Shown: positions 36,140-49,590 of the stretch, one piece after another | Layout: every line of letters starts with the position of its first letter | Numbering within the stretch: the stretch's first letter is position 1 | NCBI GenBank assembly: GCA_905250025.1 | Contig: CAJNOJ010000151.1 | Coordinates: forward strand, 62,001-126,000 | Reading direction: 5' to 3' | Length of the DNA: 64,000 bases | Source of the DNA: Adineta ricciae | Lineage: Eukaryota > Rotifera > Eurotatoria > Adinetida > Adinetidae | Made by a program: the position numbers and the translations under genes | The notes under the pieces: model-generated | What the model saw: only the letters and a program-made list of their open reading frames with translations | What the model was told of the DNA's origin: nothing | Database searches by the model: none

Positions 36140-37922
36140 ATGGTTTCAAAATCGAATATTTTACTCTTAATCGCCATCTTCTCACTTCAACAATTCGTTT
36201 TCATTAAAGTAAGTCAATACGAGCAATCGTATCTCGAGGTGGTCGATATTTTAGATGTGTAGAAACTCCGTACTCTGTAGTAAATTCTTGTTAGTCTATT
36301 TTCTGTAATGCAGACATCTCGATTCTCATTCATAGTCGAAAAATCAATTAACACACACACATACGTTATTCTAGTGGAATTGTTTTCTTTCCAATCGATA
36401 ACTAATGTCTACTGTCAAGGAAAAACAACAACATCCAATTGTACGCTAAACATATTTTCACATAAGTTGGGTAGAAAAACACTCCTTCATTAGTTTTCTT
36501 CTCACTAAAATGTCTTCGAAAGGTTTATCGTTGATTGTGTTAAACAATTTTTGTACTACACGAACTTTCCTTTCATCGGAATCGATGACTGTTTACATTA
36601 TCAGTTGTAATCAACGTTTGGAATGACTTCTATCCTACTCTATCGATCGGTTACATCATTAAGAATAATAAAACAACTGGCAATCACAATTCGATTAACT
36701 AACTTAGTTCAGATAGGAAAGAGAAAGTATGATATGAGAACATGAGCGCACACGTGCGGTGAACGTTGTTTGTATATACTTATCTGATTGAGTGTGAAAT
36801 AATGAGAATGATGTACGTGCTATGAAAGTTGACACACACCAAAGATGATCAAATATTCTTTTGCTTGTAGACAGAAACGGATGTCAAAATTGTACCAAAT
36901 GAAATTTTGACAGTGGAAGAAGAAAAACAAGTTATCAATGATTTTCAAGGTATGTATTTCTACTAATGTTCACACGAATAAAAAGATAGGGATATAGATC
37001 GTTGTGCAAGTACAAAGTGTCGTGACGGTGAAACATGTGTATTGAATAAAGATGGTGATGCTGAATGTGCCTGTGTTGCCCAATGTGAAGATCCGAAAGA
37101 TGAACGTTTAATGGTAGGAAAACGTTTTCCGTTCGTTAAAACTGATAGTTTTGCTCGTGAAAAATAGGTTTGTACAAAAGCTAATCATACATATACATCG
37201 GATTGTGAATTCTTTCAAATGCAATGTTGGTGTCGTAAAGATGATGAAAGATGCACGCGAAAGGAAGCTGTCGCTGACTCGATAGATTATTTTGGACGAT
37301 GTCAAAGTAAGGAAAGACAATAGATGAGTTTGAATGACTGTTGCTGTTTAGATTTGGGAGTTTGTACCGACTTTGAATTGGAAGTTTTTCCAAAACGAAT
37401 GACAACATGGCTCGGTGAAATTCTTGATGCTTTGGTTTGTATTCGTTAACGAAAATCAAGATTTCATTTGTCGTCTCCTTCTAGTTTGTTCGTAAAGATC
37501 TCGATGCCAAATACGAAGTTTTAGTCAATGAAGCACGTAAGATGAAATTGTCGAATACCGAAAAATGGTGGCGTAATGCTGTTCTCTGGGAATTTTGTGA
37601 ACTTGACCGAACACATGATAAGTGAGTGTCATTGATTAAATCTAAAGAAGATTTGCAACGCAGATCTTTCTGTATATAGCGCAGTGAATAACGAAGAATT
37701 GGCACGTTTCGTTCGATCACTTAAAGTACTTGAACATTGTATTCAACCGTTTCTGGATCATTGTGACACAGACAATGACAACAAAATCTCCTCAGATGAA
37801 TGGGGTACATGTCTTGGTTTAGACAAGGGTAAGAATTCCTTCTTAAAACTAATCGATTTGATTTGATTTTCTTTTTTTTTATAGAAGATACAACTTTCTT
37901 GAAAACATTCTGTTCACAATAA
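36140..37922 (+). CDS. SPARC: SPARC (osteonectin/BM-40) matricellular protein
   Basis: Exon 1 is 36140-36208, followed by a 662-bp intron that is long for this genome, then about seven short exons from 36871. The total is about 270 residues. Parts in order: a signal peptide (MVSKSNILLLIAIFSLQQF), a short acidic region (VPNEILTVEEEKQVI), a follistatin-like domain (CASTKCRDGETCVLNKDGDAECACVAQC ... FGRCQ), and the extracellular calcium-binding domain. The latter contains an EF-hand pair, LDRTHDK and CDTDNDNKISSDEWGTC, the second with its flanking disulfide cysteines. SPARC binds collagen IV and shapes basement membrane. The acidic domain is shorter than in vertebrates, as in other invertebrates. 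Confidence 0.92.
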
Positions 37923-38670
37923 ATGAATAGAGACTCGAATATCAATTGCGTGTGTGCCTATTAGTTTAGAGTGTCTTGTTTTTCGAATGTATTCACTAAT
38001 TTTCTTCTCAATAAAATAGTCGCATATTTTCGTTTGCCGATCCAATTGAAAAAACACGAATGAATTTATTTTGAAATAATATGTTTACTTGTTTTGGAAA
38101 TATTTCAAGGCTCGCGTCTGTTTTGCCCCGAATGTATCTGTCTGCGGTTATCTTTTTGTTTCGTAATTGCTTATAATGTTTCAGTCTTTATTGTCATTAA
38201 TATCTCATTAGTTGCCTTCCGTCTAATTAGTTTTTGAAATAGATATCGCACGTACTATGTAATGACTGTCATCACGAAGAATATTGTTTTATCATTTGAT
38301 TCAATCGGATTAGTTCCATTGTCATTCGGATAAGAGGAAAACCATCGAAATCGATCTTCCTGTTTAGGTACATATCGATTCTTGTCAAATGGGAACAAAT
38401 GTCAATTAGCGCTTTGATTTGATGGTTTAACTCAACCGTGATTTTAAATGTAGAAAAAGTGATTTTATATGGTGATCTAATGACTATTCGAACTATACAA
38501 TAGATATTAATAAGAGGCAGACAGAAGTAATTGAAATATTTTGATTTCGAGTTACAATCTTGTTTACTTGTGGCTTTCTTCCTGTAATTGCTGTTAGTTT
38601 GTGTTCGGTTCGTTGCACTTTGATCTTTTAATCGACATTAATGTGAGTCTGATTGTTCGATGAGGTGGGA
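37923..38670. other. Intergenic, nothing recognised
   Basis: About 750 bp of AT-rich spacer with the SPARC 3' UTR at its left end and a promoter at its right end. Confidence 0.5.
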
Positions 38671-38677
38671 TATAAAT
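38671..38677 (+). promoter_or_regulatory. TATA box of the Pro-rich protein gene
   Basis: TATAAAT lies 121 bp before the ATG at 38792. Confidence 0.5.
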
Positions 38678-38791
38678 TAAGCACTTTTATACTTTTCAAT
38701 TCATATAACAATCCAAATCGACAAAAACATTTGCCGTGCCGACAATTCAGTTGATTTATCAAGCAAACTTTAACATTCGTATATTATTGCC

Positions 38792-40235
38792 ATGAGTTTC
38801 AATTCGTTCGCCAACAATCCTGTCATTCAATCTTTATTAAGCAAAGCTGATGAACTCACAAATGTTCAATTTGATGCAAACTCATCAATCACTGTTCTCG
38901 GACAAGAACAAAGTGTGTCTTTCGGTGGATTTGACACCAATAATATAACTTCAGCTGATTCTTTCAATCAGAACGGTGTGAGAATCGAAGAAGTTGATGA
39001 CGCGACTGCTAATCAAATCATTCAATCTTTATCATCATCATCCCTTACTTCTCAGTACCGATCTGTTGATGTAGGTGCCAGCAACAACGCTACTGTTGTT
39101 GAGGAAGCCAGCAGCGCCTTGGCATCCACAACTAACTACAATAACAATCTTTATCAAGATCCTAATGGACCTCAAATCATTCGACGACCAGCAGCTCAAG
39201 GTCCATTGACATATCGGCAGAACGTTTCCGTACGCTTCCTTCAACCGCCACCGGTTCCATCACCAGGCGTATGTACTATCATTTTCAAAATATTTGATTT
39301 CTAACTTCATCTCTGTTTGTGTAGCCATTGATCATCAAAGAAGTTCGTCCACCCCAGGTAAGTGTTCTACTCGTTCAGATCAAACAAAAAAACTTAACTG
39401 ATTTTTCACATTCCACTAGCCACCTCCACCACCTCCCCTTGTCATCCGTCAACACGCTCCTCCATGTCCCCAACCTCCTCCGTTAGTTCTTCGTGAACGA
39501 CCACCACAAGTCCCAACTCCCATTCCCACTCAAACAGTGATTCGAAAATTACCGCCTACATCTCCCCCACCCCGATCGATCATTGTTGAACGATATCCAC
39601 CAGTTCCAGCACGCCCCCGTGATATTGTTATCGAACGCTGGTTACCTTATTCAAAAGAAACTCAAAAACGCAAGGTGATTACCTATCGAGCTCCTCCACC
39701 ACCGTCCTATCCTCAACCTCGTAATACAATCATTGTCTATGAGCCCGTTCAAGTTAATGTTATACGCCAGATTCATCGACTTGGTGTTCAACCACAAAAT
39801 CCTCAAGAATACGTCGCTCAGTACGGTCACAACCTACTCGATTCAGCATCATTACTAGCACAAGCACAGCAGATCGGTATCAATGATAACCTTGTAAGTA
39901 GAAACCAACCAACCCACGAAGTCTCATTATTTGTTTCTAAACTTACTTTTGAAGAGCTCATCAATAAATAACGCTTATCAAATATACCAAACAGATGCAA
40001 GTAATGATTATTATGTGAGTAGTACACAGACCGTCTGGGAGCCTGAATACGACTATAATACGACTACAATAGAAGCGCAAAGAGCAACTAATAGCGAACA
40101 ACCTGAAGTTTACTGGACCGATCGTAAACATCGATTCTTTGTTTAGGATTGAATTGTGATTCTACTTTTCTTTTCGTTTTAGCTCAAGAAGACATTCGTG
40201 CAATTCTTCAACGTCTCGGCATTCCCTTGGAGTGA
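38792..40235 (+). CDS. Pro/Val-rich structural protein, alveolin-like repeats
   Basis: Five exons (38792-39268, 39325-39357, 39420-39893, 39955-40123, 40183-40235); the phase closes and gives 401 residues. The last exon is chosen because the donor GTAAAC at 40124 joins in frame to a sensible end, DIRAILQRLGIPLE; reading through would stop at 40146. The first 150 residues are Ser/Asn-rich. The middle holds Pro-rich blocks with charged hydrophobic steps: PPRSIIVERYPP, PRDIVIERWLPY, KRKVITYRAPPPP and PRNTIIVYEP. These recall the valine/proline repeats of alveolin or articulin-type membrane-skeleton proteins, from memory and with low certainty. There is no signal peptide or membrane segment, so an intracellular structural role is likely. 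Confidence 0.75.
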
Positions 40236-40573
40236 TTTCATTCCAACTCAAATCTTCATTAATACTTAAAAAGAGAAAAGAAATATTTTCTCTTTCCATT
40301 TAGAAATTTGAAAACATTCACTTCGTTTTGATCAGTGCGCTTGTATCACTCGCTTTCTCTTTTTTCCTCTGTTCTTTAATTTTTATTTCTTTTACGGTGA
40401 TGGTATAAAAATAAAATCAAAAAACAAATTAATATTAGCAATAAACAGCACGATAAACACAACATAAAACAATACAAGACAACTTGAAAAGCAAACTGTA
40501 ACATTTGAGATTAAATATTTTGTTAATTTCTAAACTAAAACAGAATTTGTCACTAAAATCTCGTCTTTTTTCT
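40236..40573. other. Convergent 3' ends
   Basis: About 340 bp between two converging genes. It contains AATAAA strings usable by the plus-strand gene and their complements for the minus-strand one. No gene seen. Confidence 0.5.
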
Positions 40574-42146
40574 TCAATTGGATGTCAAATCCGTTTCACT
40601 AAGTATTGCCACACCACCAGTTGTTCCAAACGATTTGTTCCAATCTGTCACACACAATGTTCCTGTCGAGAGAAACGTCAACGAATACGGCTCATAAACT
40701 GAGTTGTATTTATGAACACTAGAAGTTGAACATTCAGAAACCGAAATCAAGCAATGATTGGTTTTGTCAGGAATTAGACATTTTCGCGCACTGTCGGCAT
40801 AAACTGAATAAGCTTGTAAACCCACAGGTGCATTCCAAAGTCGAACCGTTTTTCCGCTCGGCATGTCTTTCTCCTGCAACTGACATGTGTTATTCCGATG
40901 GGTTAATACGAATGAGGAATTATCAGAGCAAAAGTGTGCGGCGTATGGGTAAATCTTTTGATAGGCTTGCGAAGATGCTGATTGTTGTCCTTGCTCACTA
41001 AATGACCAAATACCAACCTCAGTGAGATCTTTATCGAAATACACAATGCGTTCACCGGATGGATCACAAGCTGAAATCGAGTTCGAATGAGAAAAGGTTT
41101 TAAATAATTCAGATCTTTACCTGCAATGGTATTTGCATCTTGAAGATATTGAATATTCCATGGATAAAATCCTCGGCTTTTGGTCCGAACAACAACTTTA
41201 CTCGTTTCTAAATCCAAAATGACGGCTTCTTTTTTGGTGGCCACAAGTGCTTGGAATGGATCTCTTGAATATATTCGAACATCCTTGGGCGCGGGTAAGT
41301 CTCGATATAAGTGATAAACATGACCCTTTAAATCGATAAGAACAAGCGAATCGCGATCATAATTCGCAACTAACAATCGATTGTCCGTCAAAGAACAAAT
41401 GCCTGTCGGTGAGCCAAACTTTTGATAGATAGAATCAAAATTACCGGTCAGCTTAGATATAAAATAATCGTATTTATATTTTCCTAAATCGTACGCAAAA
41501 GGATCATTTGATATTGCTGTTGTTGACTTGGGTTCGGAGTCATCTGCTAGAATGGATTTCAAATCAATAGATGTTTTGGTTTGAACGTCAACATTGTTCG
41601 TCGTAGGCGTTGGTGGAACCACAGCAGGTTTTGGATTAACTACAGTTGTTTTCTTGGGAGTCGGTGAAAACTCAGGAGCTTCGGCCTAAACAAGTAGTTT
41701 TTTTTCTGTATATATGAACACTTTTCACAATATAAGCACAATAGTGTCGAATATGAACTCACTGACCCGCATAGCTATTGTTGGCTGTTGTGCGCTAGTC
41801 ATTGGCTGAGGATGAGGTGTCGGTTGTATGTGATAAGGATATGATGGAACGTATTGAAGTTCCGTTTGTTGTACGTCAGTTGGATATTGAAGATAATAGG
41901 ATGCATCTGGTTGCATATATTGAGCTGGTAGCAATGGCACGCCTTGTGGAGAATAATACAGCTGCTGTTGTTGCGGCGCCATATACATCGAAGGGTCAGA
42001 CATAGGGTTCTGCAATAGTATAGAATAAGTAAAAGTGGAAAAGAAAAGATGCCACTAACCATTTCAGGTTGAAAAGAACTGTGCGCCTGCCTATTCGTAT
42101 AGTTGGCATTTTCATACATATCCTCGTTATTTGCATTGTTCGACAT
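40574..42146 (-). CDS. Uncharacterised protein: disordered N-terminus, propeller-like C-terminus
   Basis: Four exons on the minus strand (42146-42060, 42009-41767, 41685-41121, 41070-40574); the phase closes and gives 463 residues. Residues 1-150 are disordered and rich in Gln, Tyr and Pro (MAPQQQQLYYSPQG, PYHIQPTPHPQPM). The rest has repeated blade-like segments: FGSPTGICSLTDNRLLVANYDRD, PAPKDVRIYSRDPFQALVA, ACDPSGERIVYFDKD, and YSVYADSARKCLIPDKTNHCLI. They suggest an NHL or WD-like beta-propeller of five to six blades, but no standard motif is exact. There is no signal peptide or membrane segment, so it should be intracellular, perhaps an adaptor. It is divergent from synaptojanin, whose ATG lies 281 bp away. 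Confidence 0.75.
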
Positions 42147-42427
42147 ACTTTAATCTGAAGAAAGAAGATACTATTTCGTCAGTTATTACGCTGTATAACG
42201 CAGCTTTCCAGTTGCTTGAGTAAATATGAAAAAAAAACAAAAGATATCATTTTATTATTTCAAAAACAGTCACTGATTTGATAATTTTCTGATTGGTTCC
42301 AAAATTAAGCCAATTGAAATGCGTCAATCAGTACATATGATTTGTTCTATTGCAGACCTACGGCACGGATCGAAACACAATCTAATCTATTCATTATTTT
42401 TATTTTTCTCGAAATACGAAAATTTCC
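42147..42427. promoter_or_regulatory. Bidirectional promoter region
   Basis: 281 bp separate the start codons of two divergent genes, so both promoters must lie here or overlap. No TATA box stands out. Confidence 0.4.
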
Positions 42428-45400
42428 ATGTTTCCAAACGCAGCTCCCACTCGACCTACTCGATCGCCTTTACCCGCTGCATCTCTTGTCACCAACTGGA
42501 ATGTTGTACTTTATCGTAAAGCTGAATCGATTCATCCTTCACATTCGCATGATCCATCTCAAATAGTCTCCGGATCTTTTTACATTCAATTACAACAACA
42601 AGCGTGTTCAACATCGCCAAGTCGTTCCGATGTTCTTTGTCTACGATACCAATCCCAACATCAAAAGAACACGATCGATTCCTATGCATTACCATTTACA
42701 ATAACTCAATTGAGTGATGTCAATCTATCACCCGATTCAGTTCCACTTTCTTCGACATTATCCTCAGCTACATCATCGAAATTTTACAATGGTGATCAAC
42801 AAAATGTTCGTAAGTTGATTACAAGAAAAAAACAACGGATTAAATTTCTTTTGTGAGAACTAATTAATCACAAAATATTAGAGGAATTTCCATGAAACAT
42901 GAACTCACTTAATACACGCACTTTCTAAGGAAACTTATTGTGAAATAAATCAGTACACAGCATTTCAATTTCTCTGAGAATATTCGCGTTAATCAGGCGA
43001 ATTCAAGCTCATTAGTAGTCTTGTCTACGTGCGAATTTTGTTGATTGATAGAATTTAGCTATTTAATATTAATCATACGCAATGAGTCATATCGAATGAG
43101 AATAAATACTTCTTTCCGTATGTCATTATTAAATTTCCGGCAATAATTTTTTTCTTGCAGGAATCAATGCACCATCGGATAGTCCGTTTTCATTATTACT
43201 TCGTGCAAAAGCTTTTCTTGGAATATTGGTACTTAATAACTCCACCAATAGCACCACTGCTAATAGTTTGTATTTAATTCTAATGCGAAAAATAGATAAA
43301 TTATATTTTTGATTAATTTCAGCGGCTGGAATTATTCGTCCATTCATGATATTTGTAACTGAAGATGTGTGCATAGGACAACTATTTGATGCTTATATCT
43401 TTCGTATGAATCAAGTAGATTTTGAATGAGAGGTTGAATCAATGAATGTTATTGTAGGGATTATACAAGTTGCAACGATTTCTATTCGGGATAATCCAGA
43501 AGATGAAGTTTATGTTGCTGGAATTAGGTAAGCGATTCGAATGATTACCTTGGAATTGATAAGTTATTTGTGTGAATTTGTAGAAAATTATTTCAAGGAC
43601 GTTGCTTTTATTATTCTACAGATGTTAAACATGAATCAAATACAAATCGACGGTATTTTAGTAAACCCTATGATATTACTCTTTGTGCTCAACGTATGGT
43701 TCAAGGACATGATTCCGATATTCGATTCTTTTGGTTTGACAAAGTTTCACTTGAGCAAAAACGAGGAAATTTCAACGATATCTTGTCTTTATTAGGAATC
43801 GTGGTCTGTGTTTACCATTTTTAAAATATAATATCGATATTCGATATTGGATACCGAAAGTAATGTGTGGTGGAATTGAAAAATATCGTAGTCAAAGCGA
43901 TGAAATCGATATGTGGTTGATATCCAGGTAGTTAGCAGTGTATTTGTTTTGGAAATATTATTGAGTTTGTATTTAGACTAAGTTGTGAACGTGCTGGAAC
44001 GAGATTTAATGTTCGCGGTGTGAATGACGATGGTGCTGTAGCAAATTTTGTTGAAACGGAACAAGTAAATGTGAAGAATGATCGAATGAAATGATTTATT
44101 TGGAAATGTTTTAGATTGTTCTTCTACATCGACAATTGAATTATTCATCATTTGTGATCGTTCGAGGTTCGATTCCATTATTTTGGCATCAACCGCGTCT
44201 TCAAGTAAGTTAATTGAATGATTTCATTGAAAGAAATCGAATGGGAAAAAAAAATTTAGAATTTATTTTTCTCTTTTTTCCCGGTTTGTTCTGAAAACTA
44301 TTTGCAGATTTCGTTTCCGCCATTTTGCCATTGATTTTTGTCTGAATTTAGGTCGGTACTCATCGAATTACAATCTCGCGTAGCGAAGCACTTAGTTTCA
44401 AAGCTTTTTTCGAGTAAAGCAAATGTCAATGATCTTTTCCAAATGACTTTATACTATTTACAGGCATTTCAAACATCTCTATCGTCATTACGGTCGTGTA
44501 TTGATTCTTAATTTAGTCGAACAACGTGATAATGAAAAACGCGTTGGAGAAGAATACCAGAATCTATTTCGTTTGCTGGTCAAAACTTATCAACAAGCTC
44601 AGCAATCTCATCGACCGTGTCTTGGCCATTTAACCGAACGAGATTTCATTTGGTTCGATTATCATGAACAATTTCGAACGATAAAAAATTTCACACCGGA
44701 ACAATTCGTCCGGAAAATGTTGATTGAAAATAGTCAGCTTAACATTGAACATGCTCTAGAACAACAAAGTGTATTTACTTATATGGATAATACGTCATTA
44801 AGTTTACAACAGGGAATCTTTCGAATCAATTGTATTGATTGCCTCGATCGAACGAATAACGTACAATTGACCATCGGGTTACGGATTTTATCAATGCAAT
44901 TGAGAAGTTTAAGAAAGCAAATCAATTTCAATAATATTTTTGATCAATTGAAAGATATGTGGATTAATAATGGAGATCATATCAGTAGAATTTACACGGG
45001 TACTGGTGCACTTGGACAAAGAAGTATAGTAAGGATGAAGTGTGCTCATTTATTTATCGAATGTTCGCATTGATGAAATTTATTCTAGGCGAAAGATATT
45101 CAACGTAGTGTTGGCCGAGCAATTCAAAATAATTTACGTGATGATGAAAAGCAACAGTCTATGCAAACGTTGATCTACACTTATGCAAAAGATTCTTACT
45201 TACATGAACGTTCTGTCGCAGCACTCTCAACGCCTTATGTTATCGGTAATCTTACTTTCATCTTCGTGTGATTGAGAGAAAGTGTTTTTCCTTTAGCCGA
45301 TGGTCTTATTTTGAGTGAAATGTTCAAAATTCGTCAGAGTTATATACGAAAAGAAGAAATTCGAATAGCAGTTGGCACATGGAATATCAACGGAGATAAA

Positions 45401-48400
45401 AATCGCGAATTAGATCATGAATATCCGTCGATATTGGATGCTTGGATTTTGGATGGACCGGAAAATATGTCGGCGAATTTGAGAAAAGCAAATGCGATTG
45501 AAACCAAGGGTTCGTTTGAAACGAAAACGAAATGTTTTACTTATCAGTTTCATCTTTTCAAGGTTATGTAGTAAATGATTATAAGAAAGCTAAACCGAGT
45601 ATATTGGCAATTGGATTTCAAGAGATTTGCGATTTAACAGCAACAAATATGGTTTGGCAAAGGTAAAAAACATGTTTCTCTTTTCCAAAAAGTTTCCTGT
45701 GTTGTTTTTAGTTCGGTAAATGCAACCCGTTGGGTAGATAATGTTCAAAATTATTTCAGAAAAGCTTATCCCAACGATGAATACATTCTTCTGGGTAACG
45801 ATCAATTAGTCGGAGTCTGTTTAGTCATATTTATTCGTCGAGATCTTGCACCATTTGTCAAGTATATAATCATATACCCAAATCTTTACGTGTTTGAATT
45901 AAATTCTTGGAACTTTGTTTTAGAAATATTGCTGTTGACTCGGTGAAGACTGGAATGGGTGGTAAACTAGGCAATAAAGGTTGTGTAAGTATTTGTTTCC
46001 GTTCTTTATCAACAATCAACAGAATTTGTTCCTTGTCCAAATGTCAATATTATGAGTGTTCACTTGCACAGTTTTCTAAAAACCGCATGTCGACACATTG
46101 AAGGTGAAAGAATATTCTTCTTTCTCTTCGAGTTTCTTTATCCTTGAAATGTAGGACGATCTTTTTATTGATGCAATTACTTCAATATGTTACCCACCAG
46201 TCGATTAAAATGCCTTCTACATACAAAATCAGATATTCATTGTTATTTTAGGTGGCTATCCGTTTGGTTCTACACAATACATCGATCTGCTTTATCTGTG
46301 CACATTTTACTGCGGGACAAAATGAATACAACGAACGCAATAAAGATTATCGATCAATGATGGAAAAACTGTCATTTCCACCGGTATGAGACGCATTTTG
46401 ATGATCTAATTTCTGAAGAAAGTCTTTATAGCCATCACGAGCTCTCTGGCATGATCATATATTCTTTCTTGGTGATTTTAATTATCGTTTAACAATCTCA
46501 CGTAATCAAGTTGAATATCTCGTCCGAAATGAATCCTATGCACAATTGCTTGAATATGATCAACTAAAAAAAGAACATTCCGAAAATCGAGTTAGTATTA
46601 TTCATTAGTCTTGATCGTTTGACACTTGTTTCTGTTGTCTTCTAAGGTGTTTCAAGAATTTCGTGAAGGACCAATCCAATTCCCTCCGACATACAAATAC
46701 GATATCGATTCTGATAATTACGATACAAGTGAAAAGGCACGAACACCTTCCTATACAGATCGTATTCTTTGGCGTAGCATTTCTTCTGATGTTCAATGTA
46801 AACAGTTGTATTACGGGCGTGCCGAAGTGAAAACATCCGATCATCGGCCTGTTAGTTCAGTGTTTGATGCAGAAATAGAGATATGTGATGAAGCAAGAAT
46901 GCATCAGGAATATGTGAATATTTATCGACGATTAGCACCATCAAATGCAGTGATAATCTACGATATGCGTGCGGATTTGACTCAAAGAAAGAGTTTTTTA
47001 ATCGAAGAATTCGATTCGTATGTGAAGAGAAAATATGGGTCACATATACCGATTATTGATCGATTGTAAGTGAATTTCTTTCTATATCAAGAGTAGAAGT
47101 TACGAATGATTTTAGTTTTATTTCGAATCCACGATGTCTTTCATTACATATGTTTTTCGAAAGTGGAGACCATGCTCGAAGAGCGATGGAACCACGAGAA
47201 GATCAAGTGAGTTTTTATGTTTAAGATAACACACAAGATAATGTTTGTTATTTTTCTAGCTTCCAAGTGGAGTTTATTTTAGTAAACGTTTAGTCAATTT
47301 AAATGAAGATTTTGCCTTAGCACAAAAACTAAATCTTCTCTTTGCTGATGCCGATGAAACAATGTATGCCGAATCAACTGCTTAGTAAGTCCATTCGCTC
47401 GTGTTAATCATTCGTTTCAAATATTTTTCAGTGATCTTGGTGTTTATCAACAACCGGCTCGTGAAGCACTGTCGACCGTTCAAGATGTGACTGTAGCTGG
47501 TGTTGGTAAGGCACATTGTTCTTCTTACTTTTCTTTTCTTTCGACCGATCGAATCTGAACCGTCTAGCGCGTAGTTTATCCGATTTTCTAATATTCCAAA
47601 CAATGGAGGATAAATGTGATGCATCAAAATTAACGTTTTCTGAGCAATTGAAGATGTTGAAGTGTAAGGAATAAAGAATGTTTAGGCATGGCTATGAACC
47701 GCATTAGTTTTAACAACTCAATCGCATGAAAGATCTCTCTCACCTATCGGCAATAATGTTAATTTTATTTGTACTCTCCTCTTATAGTTTCGAATGAGGA
47801 TTCTTTGAGTCACTCATCAGCAGAGTTCATTGGAATAGAAGACGATATGCAAGATTTCGAAATAATGAAAGATGTTGAACACACATATGAGCAAAATCGT
47901 CGTAGTTTTGGGAAAGTCATTATTTCGGATTCGGACGAAGCAGAATGCGAATCTTTGGAAAGCTTAGATAATGATAATACAACATCGGATACCAAGAGAC
48001 ATGGCTTAGGACCTGTAAAACTTTATTTCAAAGAGCAATTGGGTACTCGACCGATGTATTATTATAGACAAATGAAACGATCGCGTATGAAAAAACATGG
48101 CTTTCCGATAAACTATGGAAGTATTCATACGAAAGAGATAAAGTTCTCTTTGAAATCGGAAAAAACACAACGAAAACAGGAGGAAAATGGGGTGACAAAT
48201 CTTCTTAATATGATGGAAGATTTACCAAAATCAATGGCATTTGTTTCGTTGGATGCTCAACATCCTGTTGTATCGAATTCGATCGAACAAAAACAAAAGA
48301 AATCACGAATAGATAAGATGAAAGCTAAAGTGAAACAGTCACTACATCCATCGAAAAAGGGCGAAAATACATTGCCTGTCAACAAAGGACATGTAGTTAC

Positions 48401-49228
48401 CACTAACTTTGAAGCGAGTAACGATGAAGAGACTGAAGAATTCTAAATAAATCATCCTACGCTTATAAAAATTTCGTTCTTATATGAAGAATCTATGTGT
48501 CATTTCAATTTGATGTTTTAGTTGTAAATGAAGAATCCGTGCCGTCTAGCGGACAGGAGATCGAAACATATCAAGAAGAAGAAAAAGTGAATGAGTTGAT
48601 TTCATTTGATTCGGATCATTCTAAATCGAACAATAAGAATCTATTCGAACCAGCAGACAATGTAAGTACCGAAACGAATGTTTAAAAACGAGTTGAATTT
48701 TACATAAAAATATGTTAGGTGTTATTCAATGAAAATGCCTTTGATCCATTCCATTTTGGATCTAAATCTGTCTCGAATACTTCCAAAACAAGTATGTTTG
48801 CTATTTGTCGGCGTACATTCATCCAATCTTCTATGTCTTCTTTAGATGGAGATGACCTTCTATCGTTTGATCATCATCCACCTCCAACTAAATCGACTTT
48901 TTATATCGATCCGTTTGAAATTGTTTCTAAACCAATACCACTCTCTCCTCAAATACACCCAATGACTTTAGCAAATAACAAAAATCCTTCGAATCAAAGC
49001 AGTTTTTATTATCAACCGCCACCTCAATTTATTCCAACTCGGCCAGCTCCGCCGGTTCCTCGTCCACTCGCCCCTCCTCCTCCTCCGTCTGTTCAGCGTC
49101 CATTAACTCTAGATAATCTTAGTCTAAACTCCAATCCTTTCACTAATAATATTCCATCAAATGATTTACTCGACCTGGGCGATCCTGGTTCACCACCTCC
49201 AAGTCCAAAATTTGATCCATATGGTTAA
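42428..49228 (+). CDS. SYNJ: Synaptojanin, dual phosphoinositide phosphatase
   Basis: About 25 short exons. The SAC domain (43.1-45.2 kb) has [37 protein letters not shown] and the catalytic CIDCLDRT loop (CX5RT), then IYTGTGALG. The inositol 5-phosphatase domain (45.35-46.9 kb) has [81 protein letters not shown] and SDHRPV. The tail (48.5-49.2 kb) is Pro-rich ([15 protein letters not shown]) with two DPF motifs and one NPF, which fit AP2, SH3 and EH-domain binding in endocytosis. The enzyme strips phosphates from PI(4,5)P2 after vesicle uncoating. Both catalytic centres look intact. The 42.43-42.81 kb first exon holds an extended, poorly conserved N-terminus and is followed by an intron of about 350 bp. 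A possible alternative 3' end is listed separately. Confidence 0.92.
47788..48446 (+). other. Alternative or inserted synaptojanin exon with its own stop
   Basis: After the exon ending at 47505 (phase 1), two acceptors fit: 47787 and 48521. The first opens a 219-codon exon starting VSNEDS and ending EETEEF with a stop that overlaps an ATAAAT string. The second opens with VVNEES and leads to the DPF/NPF/Pro-rich tail. The 219-codon tail is acidic then Lys-rich and has no known domain. It also contains a weak in-frame donor (GTAACG near 48419), so it could instead be an internal exon of a longer isoform. Confidence 0.55.
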
Positions 49229-49590
49229 TTCAACTCTTTCGTTGACCTTTTCTTGCATCTCTTCTCCCTGTGATATCGTGTTTTCTTTTCTCCTTGATAT
49301 TTTTATTTAACAAATCTATGCGCACGTACATTACTTCGCCTGTTAAACTTTCTTCTTTCCATTCGAGTATCAATATATTGTATATTTACGTATTTTCATC
49401 GGAAATTTATCTGTCGATGTGCACGTGATTGTATGTCTACACTAGTCGAAAGTTTTTTCTCTCGAATCATTCCAAAAAGTGAAAGAATTAGAGAAATATT
49501 TTTTGCCGCTTTTCTTCTCTTCAACTCATTTTTTTTCTTTGTGTTCCTAGATAGTAGACGAGCATCCATTCCAATTCAAGTTAATTAACC
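49229..49590. other. Intergenic, nothing recognised
   Basis: About 360 bp with the synaptojanin 3' UTR and the promoter of the transporter gene. Pyrimidine-rich and AT-rich; no TATA box is clear. Confidence 0.45.

Noticed and set aside
35842-36207. Long ORFs on both strands at the same place
   Set aside because: They mirror each other over a stop-poor stretch and show no domain. They are not an overlapping gene pair.
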